Part shown: one piece after another, positions 15,336 through 20,919 of the stretch
Layout: every line of letters begins with the position of its first letter
Numbering within the stretch: the first letter of the stretch is position 1
Source of the DNA: Mageeibacillus sp. UBA5734
GTDB lineage: Bacteria > Bacillota > Clostridia > Saccharofermentanales > UBA5734
Reading direction: 5' to 3'
Length of the DNA stretch: 20,919 nucleotides
Assembly (NCBI GenBank): GCA_002419365.1
Contig: DIGA01000099.1
Location: 1 to 20,919, forward strand
Notes under the pieces: model-generated
Databases searched by the model: none
What the model saw: only the letters and a program-made list of their open reading frames with translations
What the model was told of the DNA's origin: nothing
Made by a program: the position numbers and the translations under genes

Positions 15336-16628
15336 TTATGAATATTGCGTAAACTCGTCATGAATAATCTGGGGCACGCGAATAGACATCCAAAGGCCTT
15401 TCTCGTCTTGCCTGGGATGTTCGGGAATGCTGCTGAAGCCTCGATGCAGGCCCAGTTTGGCGCAGACAGCGAGGGCCAGGGCATCCAGTACATCAGCAGT
15501 CAGTCGGCTGAGGCGGGGATTAGCCGCTGCCTGGGCCAGAACATCCTGTGTCTGGGGTTCACAAGCCAAGAGAAGCTCGATCCGTTCCTGCTGGCCACTG
15601 GCTGTGTGTTTGCTCGCAAGGGGAATGAAAGACCTGCCTTGGCCGTTCAGGTAGGCAAAACACAACTCTGGATGGCTTTCCCAGATTTTATCGCGGGCTT
15701 GCGGCTGTATTTCCAAAAAGCCGTCCACCTCACGGATGGCAGCGCACAGCGCATAGGACTGGCGACTCAAACCCCGCCCCAGGATCTCCCGATTCACCGC
15801 ATGAGCCGTAGTGTAATCACTGGCGTAGACAGCTTGACGGCAGGGCACTGAAAACAGGGTGGCGGTCCGGCCGGGCAAGTGCAGGCGGGCTTCCGGTTCA
15901 GGTCGACTGTCAGCCGGACCAGACGGCAAACCAATCGGCATGTCCAGAAGCAGATAGTCCGCTGTCTGGCCGCGTGCCCAGACTTCAGCAATCGACTGGG
16001 ACCAGTTGACGTCAGCGATCTTGTCAGTCAGACACACCGACACCCAACCCGTACGGCAACCATCCACACCGACCACCTGCCAGGCAGGTCTCGTCAGCTC
16101 GAGATCAGAAAAAAGGTCCAGGAACTCCATTTCGACTGCTGCAAAATCACGCTGGGAGAAATCATGGTCCCGTTCGACCACAGGTGGACTGGCAAAAAAC
16201 TGGATGCCACGCAGGGCCATGAATTCATGGTGCAGCAAAGCATCGTCGATCGTTCGCACTTGCTCTTTTTCCTGCTCGCTGAGATCGTCGAGACCGTATT
16301 TGGCATAGATCAATCCCTGCAGGGCAGCTTCGACAACCGCATAGCCCCCCAGCTGCTTTTTCACCGGCCGGGTCAGGTCCGACAGATAACTCTCGCTGGC
16401 ATCATGGAGCAGGCAAGCCAGCTGGACTCGCCGGGAGTATTCTCTGGCTCTTGCCTCCAGGCAGCAGTTGATCGAATGCTGCGCGATCGAATAAAACGTC
16501 CGGATATGGCCATTGGCACGTGTCATCAGAGACAGGGCATGGGCAATGTCGACGATCTGGATATCGGAATATCGAGCTTGGAACGGATTGAAACGGATGC
16601 CGGAAATCGTCAGGATTTCATGCGCCAT
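15336..16628 (-). CDS. HD-domain hydrolase fused to a DUF429 domain
   Basis: A 430-residue two-domain protein. Residues 1-175 are an HD-domain phosphohydrolase of the YfbR-like type: His51 in YSIAQHS, His75-Asp76 in CLLHDASE and Asp128-129 in RTIDDALL form the metal-binding set. Residues 184-410 match DUF429, an RNase H-like fold, opening with VVGVDGCRTGW and including LLLDMPIGLPS and LTADVLDALALAV. Both halves look intact. The ATG lies 19 nt before the rbsR stop, so translation is coupled to rbsR; GGCGG is just upstream. HD relatives remove phosphate from deoxynucleotides, so a role in ribose or nucleotide salvage is possible but inferred. The fusion itself is unusual. Confidence 0.85.
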   Translation of the reverse strand: MAHEILTISGIRFNPFQARYSDIQIVDIAHALSLMTRANGHIRTFYSIAQHSINCCLEARAREYSRRVQLACLLHDASESYLSDLTRPVKKQLGGYAVVEAALQGLIYAKYGLDDLSEQEKEQVRTIDDALLHHEFMALRGIQFFASPPVVERDHDFSQRDFAAVEMEFLDLFSDLELTRPAWQVVGVDGCRTGWVSVCLTDKIADVNWSQSIAEVWARGQTADYLLLDMPIGLPSGPADSRPEPEARLHLPGRTATLFSVPCRQAVYASDYTTAHAVNREILGRGLSRQSYALCAAIREVDGFLEIQPQARDKIWESHPELCFAYLNGQGRSFIPLASKHTASGQQERIELLLACEPQTQDVLAQAAANPRLSRLTADVLDALALAVCAKLGLHRGFSSIPEHPRQDEKGLWMSIRVPQIIHDEFTQYS

Positions 16629-17644
16629 GCGTCTACCGCCTTTCCATTTGCCCTGTTGCTTTGCAGGTGGCTGGTCTCGCGAATCACGAGCTCCACTGGC
16701 AGGATCCTGGCCTTCAGTGGTTGGTCCTTGCCCTCGACCAGATCTGCCACGATGGCAGCCGCCATCGTGCCAATCGCGGTGATCGGCTGGCCGATTGTGG
16801 TCAAAGCCGGGGTCATCAATTGGCTTAGATAGATGTTGTCAAATCCTACGACCTGGATCTGGTCCGGTATCGGAATTTTCTGTGCAGCCAGAACTTTGAC
16901 CACCGAAAGAGCGACAACATCGTTGGCAGCCAGGATGCCATCCACATCGGGGAAATGCTCAAGCAGCTGCTGGGTTTTCAAAAGACCATCTGCAAAATCA
17001 AAATCGCAGGCGACTTCACGAGGCTCCAGACCTTGTTCCCGGCAGACATCGCGATAGCCTTGCAAGCGCTTGGCCGCAGAAGTGTACTTTTTCGGACCAC
17101 ACATCATCACGATCCGCCGGCAGCCGCACTGAACGAGGTGTTCGGTTGCCAGTCGGCCGCCCTGGTAATGGTCAGCCCGCACGCTGTAGGCGTTTGTTTC
17201 CTTGCTCGGAGCCCGGTCCAGAATCACCATCGGCACCGGGCAGGCCTGGATCAGGGCATCCATCTCTTCATGCGTCGTCGTGATGATGATACCATCGGCA
17301 TTCATCCGCTCCAGCATATCGATGTAGGCTTCCTCCTTGGCTGGATCCTCATCTGAGTTACACAAGATCAGTTTGTACCCACGCCGGAATGATTCGTCTT
17401 CGATGGCCCGGGCCAGTTCTGTGAAAAAAGGATTGGCAATCGTCGGAACGATGCAGCCAATGATGCGTGAAGATCGTTTGCTCAGGGAGCGGGCAACTTC
17501 ATTAGGCCGGTAACCGGTCTCGCGGATCACCTTGAGCACACGCGCTTCTGTCTGCGGATCGACAGCGGCAGTCCCGTTGAGCACACGCGAGACAGTCGCG
17601 GGTGATACATGAGCCTGGCGGGCAATTTCCCTGATGGTTGCCAT
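16610..17644 (-). CDS. rbsR: LacI-family ribose operon repressor
   Basis: A 344-residue repressor. Residues 1-25 are the LacI helix-turn-helix (MATIREIARQAHVSPATVSRVLNG), followed by a hinge helix (RPNEVARSLSKR). Residues 60-330 form a periplasmic-binding-like sugar domain (IGCIVPTIANPFFTELARAIED at its start, ILAANDVVALSVVKVL and VVGFDNIYLSQLMTPALTTI later). Its position after rbsB and the shared palindromes at the rbsK and rbsR promoters identify it as RbsR-like, presumably released by ribose. GGAG lies 12 nt before the ATG, a rather wide gap. An operator covers its own promoter, so it should repress itself. The last codons overlap the HD/DUF429 gene. Confidence 0.93.
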   Translation of the reverse strand: MATIREIARQAHVSPATVSRVLNGTAAVDPQTEARVLKVIRETGYRPNEVARSLSKRSSRIIGCIVPTIANPFFTELARAIEDESFRRGYKLILCNSDEDPAKEEAYIDMLERMNADGIIITTTHEEMDALIQACPVPMVILDRAPSKETNAYSVRADHYQGGRLATEHLVQCGCRRIVMMCGPKKYTSAAKRLQGYRDVCREQGLEPREVACDFDFADGLLKTQQLLEHFPDVDGILAANDVVALSVVKVLAAQKIPIPDQIQVVGFDNIYLSQLMTPALTTIGQPITAIGTMAAAIVADLVEGKDQPLKARILPVELVIRETSHLQSNRANGKAVDAWRMKS

Positions 17645-17675
17645 ATGAGTATCGTGCTCCTTCTCTGAGGCTGGC

Positions 17676-17689
17676 TGAAACCGTTTTCA
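17676..17689 (-). promoter_or_regulatory. RbsR-type operator at the rbsR promoter
   Basis: TGAAACCGTTTTCA differs by one base from the perfect palindromes at the rbsK promoter. It lies just downstream of the rbsR -10 element, implying autorepression. Confidence 0.8.
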
Positions 17690-17695
17690 ACTTCC

Positions 17696-17725
17696 ATTGT
17701 GTCTGGCAAAGCCGCTAGCTGTCAA
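17696..17725 (-). promoter_or_regulatory. rbsR promoter
   Basis: TTGACA (17725-17720), 18-bp spacer, CACAAT (17701-17696), with the operator starting 6 bp after the -10. Confidence 0.7.
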
Positions 17726-17754
17726 TTCAAACGAGTAAAAAAAGCTCATCCGCG

Positions 17755-17790
17755 AAAAAAGAGCGCCCGGATGTGCCGGACGCCCTTTTC
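17755..17790 (-). terminator. Terminator after rbsB
   Basis: A 10-bp stem, GGGCGTCCGG with CCGGGCGCTC and two wobble pairs, is preceded by AAAA and followed by TTTTTT on the minus strand. It separates rbsB from rbsR, which has its own promoter. Confidence 0.85.
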
Positions 17791-17824
17791 TGGTTGGACA
17801 CGAAAGTCAGATGACTCCCTGCAA

Positions 17825-18781
17825 TTACTTTTTAGTCACCAGTTCAACCGGAACCGGAATGCTCGCTTCGATGGCTTCGCCGGAGAGGTGCTTGATGGCA
17901 TATTCGACGGCCATCTCACCCATGAGTCCAGGCTGCTGGGCAACGGTTGCGGCCATTTTGCCTTCCTCGACGGCTTTGAGGGCATCGTCCGTGGCGTCAA
18001 AGCCGATCACAACCATAGCGGTCTTGCGGTTTTCGGCAGCAACCACAGCACCCAGGGCCATTTCATCGTTGTGGGCGAAGACGCCCTTGAGATCCGGGGT
18101 GGCCTGGAGCATGTTTTCCATGACAGTCACGCCTTCAGCGCGGTTGAAATTGGCAGTCTGCTTGGCAGCGACATCGAGCTTGCCGTCGACGGCCAGATGG
18201 AAACCGGCACCACGGTCATTGGTCGCTGAAGCACCGGGAACGCCTTCCAGTTCTGCGACTTTGGCGCCTTCACCAACCAGGCTGATCAGATATTCGCCTG
18301 CCAGCTTGGCTCCGAGGACATTGTCAGAGGCAATGTGGGAAACCACGGTGGCGCCATCGACGCTGCGGTCGACGGAAATAACCGGGATGCCTGCATCGCT
18401 GGCGGTCTTGACCGATGCTGCAGCAGCCTTGGAATCAACCGGGTTGATGATGATCAGGTCGACACCCTGGACGAGGAAGTTTTCGATGGTTGAAGCCTGC
18501 TTGGCCGTGTCATCACTGGCATCAACGACCAGCAGCTCGGCACCCAGGGCCTGGGCCTTGGCGGTCGCAGCTTCCGTCATCGTGACAAAGAACGGATTGT
18601 TCAAGGTCGATACAGAGAAGCCGATTTTGAAGGACTTGGTGGCAGGTGCGGATGTTTCAGCAGCTGAGCTGGCGGCTGTGGTCGGGGCCTGGGTCGGGGC
18701 AGCGGTAGTCTGGCTGGCTGCGCAGGCGCCAAGACCGATGACGAGGGTGAGCATGAGAACGATTGCGAGCAGTTTTTTCAT
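17825..18781 (-). CDS. rbsB: Ribose-type ABC transporter substrate-binding lipoprotein
   Basis: A 318-residue lipoprotein. The signal peptide ends in the lipobox IGLGAC, so Cys20 is lipidated and anchors the protein to the outer face of the membrane. A low-complexity Ala/Thr/Ser linker (21-48) leads to a periplasmic-binding fold for sugars (FKIGFSVSTLNNPFF, DLIIINPVDSKAA, ISVDRSVDG, GVFAHNDEMALGAV, VVIGFDATDDA, ATVAQQPGLMGEMAVEYA). These are the hallmarks of RbsB-type ribose or other pentose binding proteins. GGAGAG precedes the ATG. Its usual partners, the ATPase and permease, are not beside it. The exact sugar (ribose versus another pentose) is set by context with rbsD and rbsK. Confidence 0.94.
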   Translation of the reverse strand: MKKLLAIVLMLTLVIGLGACAASQTTAAPTQAPTTAASSAAETSAPATKSFKIGFSVSTLNNPFFVTMTEAATAKAQALGAELLVVDASDDTAKQASTIENFLVQGVDLIIINPVDSKAAAASVKTASDAGIPVISVDRSVDGATVVSHIASDNVLGAKLAGEYLISLVGEGAKVAELEGVPGASATNDRGAGFHLAVDGKLDVAAKQTANFNRAEGVTVMENMLQATPDLKGVFAHNDEMALGAVVAAENRKTAMVVIGFDATDDALKAVEEGKMAATVAQQPGLMGEMAVEYAIKHLSGEAIEASIPVPVELVTKK

Positions 18782-18898
18782 GGGACTCTCTCCTTTTTAG
18801 TTTGGAATGTTGGTCTGCTTGTTTGGGGCTTGTCTGTGAAGACGGCGGATGCAACTGGATCGGCGGTGAACGGTGGTCCGGATTGGCAGGTTTTGTCT

Positions 18899-19294
18899 TT
18901 AGAAAATGACCCCGGCATGGAGGATGATGTTGGCATAGGGGGTGGCTTCACCCGTGCGGATGATCGCCCGGCAGGATCGCGTCTGATGCTTGAATTGGTC
19001 ATGACTGGTCCATTCAACCGGGACATCGGGCAGTAGTTGGCGGATCTGGCTCAAGACCACTGGATTGGCGGATTCGATCTCCCGGGCCAGGGTGATTTTT
19101 TCAATCTCCATGTCTGCCAGAAGAGTCGTCAAGGTCTCAAGAAAAGAAGGGCTGCCCAGTTTCAAGGCCAGATCGATGGTTTCGATACCCGGTGGCGAGG
19201 GCAAGCCGCAGTCGGCGATGCAAAGGCTATCCGTGTGGCGAAGCTCACCCAGGACGCGGTTGATGGAACTGTTTAAGGGACCGGTTTTTTTCAC
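18899..19294 (-). CDS. rbsD: D-ribose pyranase
   Basis: A 131-residue protein that interconverts pyranose and furanose forms of ribose so that ribokinase can use it. It matches the family length and opens MKKTGPLNSSINRVL, with the catalytic His20 in ELRHTD and the IADCGLPSPPG segment at 26-36; the C-terminus YANIILHAGVIF is also typical. GTG at 19294 is the start, with GAGGAG 8 nt upstream. It lies 93 nt after rbsK and 117 nt before rbsB, all on the minus strand. It acts in the cytoplasm as a ring-shaped oligomer in characterised relatives. Confidence 0.94.
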   Translation of the reverse strand: MKKTGPLNSSINRVLGELRHTDSLCIADCGLPSPPGIETIDLALKLGSPSFLETLTTLLADMEIEKITLAREIESANPVVLSQIRQLLPDVPVEWTSHDQFKHQTRSCRAIIRTGEATPYANIILHAGVIF

Positions 19295-19387
19295 AGCAGG
19301 CACTCCTCAGGTTTGAACCAGAATCTAATCGCTACTTGCAAGCCAAAAGGCAGTGAATCTTGTACGCGTGATTGAATTTATTGGTGA

Positions 19388-20272
19388 TCAAGACAGCCTT
19401 GCCGTGACTTCAGCCAAGGTTGGCATGCCCCCCTGGGCACCGAATTTTTCCGTGCTCAGACCTGCGGCGCAATTGGCAAATTCCAATGCTTTTTCAAGAA
19501 CCATGCCTTGTGACCAGGCATAAGCGAACGCGGCATTGAAGGTATCACCCGCACCTGTCGTATCAACAACTGTCGCCGGGCTGGCTGGGATCTGGTGGAC
19601 TTCACTGTTCCGGGTGGCATAACTGGCCCCGGCAGAGCCTTGCGTGATGATGAGTTTCTCCGGGTAGCGGCGTAGCAGATCACGATAATCCCCCTGGTCA
19701 GCAAAGACGATGGCCGCTTCATGTTCGTTGGGCGTGATGAACGTCAATTTTTCAATCAAGTCAGCAGACAATTCCTGGGCAGGAGCCGGATTCAACAGAA
19801 CGGCAATGCCGGCCCGATGGCAAAGATCAATCACATAGGCGGCAGTATCGAGTGGGATTTCCAGCTGCAGGATGACCAGCTGGGAATTGAGCAGTTCATC
19901 CTGGATCGATTCGATGTAGGGGCGATCGACCAGGCCATTGGCACCGGGTACGACAACAATCGAGTTGTCGCCATCTCCGACTGTGATCATGGCCACACCT
20001 GTCGTCTCCCCCTGAAGCGTGCGGACTTGGGTGGCCTTGACCCCATTTGCTGCCAGGTTGCGAATCAGCTGGCGACCGAAATCATCTTCACCGACACAGC
20101 CGAACATGCTCACATCTGCGCCGAGGCGTCCCAGGGCAACAGCCTGGTTGGCCCCTTTGCCGCCGGGAACGAAATGCAGCGCCTGGCCAGAAATCGTCTC
20201 ACCTTTGAGCGGAATCCGTGGTGCGGTCACGACCATGTCCATGTTCAGACTTCCTACAACTGCGATTTTCAT
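19388..20272 (-). CDS. rbsK: Ribokinase
   Basis: A 294-residue PfkB-family kinase that makes ribose 5-phosphate with ATP. The family signatures are complete: GSLNMDMVV at the start, PGGKGANQAVALGRLG (36-51) and DTTGAGDTFNAAF (237-249) with catalytic Asp243 in GAGD. The sugar-facing residues of known ribokinases (Asn10, Asp12, the GGKGAN loop) are all present. The ATG at 20272 follows GAGGAG by 6 nt; the frame extends 24 codons upstream but there it overlaps an operator. It is the first gene of the ribose unit and lies downstream of a promoter with two RbsR-type palindromes. Confidence 0.95.
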   Translation of the reverse strand: MKIAVVGSLNMDMVVTAPRIPLKGETISGQALHFVPGGKGANQAVALGRLGADVSMFGCVGEDDFGRQLIRNLAANGVKATQVRTLQGETTGVAMITVGDGDNSIVVVPGANGLVDRPYIESIQDELLNSQLVILQLEIPLDTAAYVIDLCHRAGIAVLLNPAPAQELSADLIEKLTFITPNEHEAAIVFADQGDYRDLLRRYPEKLIITQGSAGASYATRNSEVHQIPASPATVVDTTGAGDTFNAAFAYAWSQGMVLEKALEFANCAAGLSTEKFGAQGGMPTLAEVTARLS

Positions 20273-20328
20273 AAGTGGCTCCTCGTCTTGTCTGAGTGCA
20301 AAAGCTCTGTTGATTGTTTGTCCGTCTC

Positions 20329-20344
20329 GTGAAACCGGTTTCAC
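20329..20344 (-). promoter_or_regulatory. Distal RbsR-type operator before rbsK
   Basis: GTGAAACCGGTTTCAC is a perfect 16-bp palindrome. It lies in the 5' leader of rbsK, 57 nt before the start codon and 111 bp (centre to centre) from the promoter operator, a distance that could allow DNA looping. Confidence 0.85.
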
Positions 20345-20440
20345 ATCCGGTAAAAAAATAGCCGCGCGTGGGTGTATATCTGTTTATAACCGGTGTGCAC
20401 CGTCAGAAGGACTGGTGTCTGATGTTTGGCGAACTCGGCT

Positions 20441-20454
20441 TGAAACCGGTTTCA
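20441..20454 (-). promoter_or_regulatory. Proximal RbsR-type operator at the rbsK promoter
   Basis: TGAAACCGGTTTCA, a perfect 14-bp palindrome, begins 8 bp downstream of the -10 and would cover the transcription start. Confidence 0.88.
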
Positions 20455-20461
20455 TGTTTTC

Positions 20462-20490
20462 ATGATAGCGCGCGATTCCTCCCTTGTCAA
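20462..20490 (-). promoter_or_regulatory. rbsK-rbsD-rbsB promoter
   Basis: TTGACA (20490-20485), 17-bp spacer, TATCAT (20467-20462): a near-consensus promoter reading into rbsK. Confidence 0.85.
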
Positions 20491-20527
20491 GAGGTCTCTT
20501 TGCCAGGCTCTTGACTTGAATGGCTGG

Positions 20528-20569
20528 TTCATTGCTTATTTCCGTGATGTTACCGTGAAAAGCAATGAA
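20528..20569. repeat. Inverted repeat with 10-bp perfect arms
   Basis: TTCATTGCTT (20528-20537) pairs with AAGCAATGAA (20560-20569). The stem can continue past a 2-nt bulge through TTTC/GAAA. No T-run follows on either strand, so it does not look like a terminator. It lies 38 bp upstream of the rbsK -35 element. Confidence 0.6.
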
Positions 20570-20919
20570 AAATGCAACCTGACTTCCCATTATTGACCGT
20601 CCTGGAACCGAGGATGTCAGTGGCATGGTTTGTTGTCAGATGATTCTGTGAAGCGGGATACTTTCGGAGGAAATGTTCCGTCCAAGGTGCCAGACCTGCG
20701 ACCAGGGGTGGCACTTATAGCGGAATATTCACGAATTGGGGTCGGAGGCGACGCGAGGGGCGGCCCTTTTTGCGGATCATTCACGATTGGGCGCCAGACT
20801 TACGGCCAAGTCTTGCCCTTTATGCGGAATGTTCACGATTTGGGGTCGGTCCACTTATTGGGAAAATTTGGAATGCGCTTGTGCAGCTTACAGCCGCTGC
20901 AGGTTGACGCCTCATCGAA
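20570..20919. other. Right end of window without a recognisable gene
   Basis: No frame here has a family signature or a ribosome site that I trust. The notable content is the degenerate 52-bp tandem repeat at 20666-20862. Confidence 0.6.
20666..20862. repeat. Degenerate 52-bp tandem repeat, about 3.5 copies
   Basis: GCGGAA/T followed by TTCACGA and T/GGGG recurs at 20720, 20772 and 20824, exactly 52 bp apart. An older, decayed copy precedes them at 20666-20719. Copies alternate: the decayed copy and the 20772 copy share GCCAGAC, while the 20720 and 20824 copies share GGGGTCGG, suggesting a 104-bp higher-order unit. Each copy ends in a CCCTTTAT- or CACTTATA-like tail. A shortened copy starts near 20851. 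Confidence 0.7.

Noticed and set aside
18782..18898. Remnant of rbsA or rbsC between rbsD and rbsB
   Set aside because: Reading all minus-strand frames gives no Walker motif, no hydrophobic span and no similarity that I recognise to the ends of either protein.
20666..20862. CRISPR-like array
   Set aside because: The repeats are degenerate, the intervening parts are partly conserved between alternate copies, the period is 52 bp (shorter than usual), and no cas gene is present.

Overview
The window looks like chromosome from a Gram-positive anaerobe of the Clostridia type. The reasons are strong GGAGG-type ribosome binding sites before nearly every gene, lipobox lipoproteins, a Firmicutes-style NADH oxidase and YbaK-type deacylase, a LacI/RbsR ribose locus, and many tight hairpin-plus-T-run terminators. 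G+C is moderately high by eye. I see no phage or transposase genes, no CRISPR array, no tRNA and no rRNA. Genus-level placement is not possible from what I can read.

Layout. At 1-1150 (minus) lie an AraC-type regulator and the start of a two-component response regulator cut by the window edge. Divergent from them is a complete L-fucose isomerase gene (1289-3097), followed by two strong hairpins. At 3277-4416 (minus) is an aldo/keto reductase with two [4Fe-4S] motifs. A small MORN-repeat protein (plus) and a YbaK-like tRNA deacylase (minus) converge near 5000. At 5623-6474 (plus) a cytochrome b5-like lipoprotein and a four-helix membrane protein with two His pairs form a likely heme electron-transfer pair. 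They are followed by an NADH oxidase gene (6686-8014) with its own promoter, operator-like palindromes and terminator. At 8282-8448 there is a candidate 32-residue membrane peptide with its own terminator, facing an exported ferritin-like DUF2202 protein (minus).

At 9365-12277 three closely spaced plus-strand genes encode a condensation-superfamily acyltransferase, a zinc-ribbon six-helix membrane protein and an alpha/beta hydrolase. They look like one operon of unknown product. A DUF302 gene (minus), a tandem PhnB/VOC protein and a Gfo/Idh/MocA oxidoreductase follow.

The interval 14904-15335 has no convincing protein gene. On the minus strand it carries a near-consensus promoter, nested long-range helices, two GAAA-tetraloop hairpins and a terminator: a candidate structured noncoding RNA of about 350 nt that I cannot assign to a family. 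This is the most interesting feature of the window.

The right third is a minus-strand ribose locus: rbsK, rbsD, rbsB, rbsR, and an HD-domain/DUF429 fusion overlapping the end of rbsR. The ABC transporter genes rbsA and rbsC, normally between rbsD and rbsB, are absent. Three near-identical 14-bp palindromes (TGAAACCGGTTTCA) at the rbsK and rbsR promoters mark an RbsR-type autoregulated circuit. The last 430 bases hold a hairpin and a degenerate 52-bp tandem repeat.
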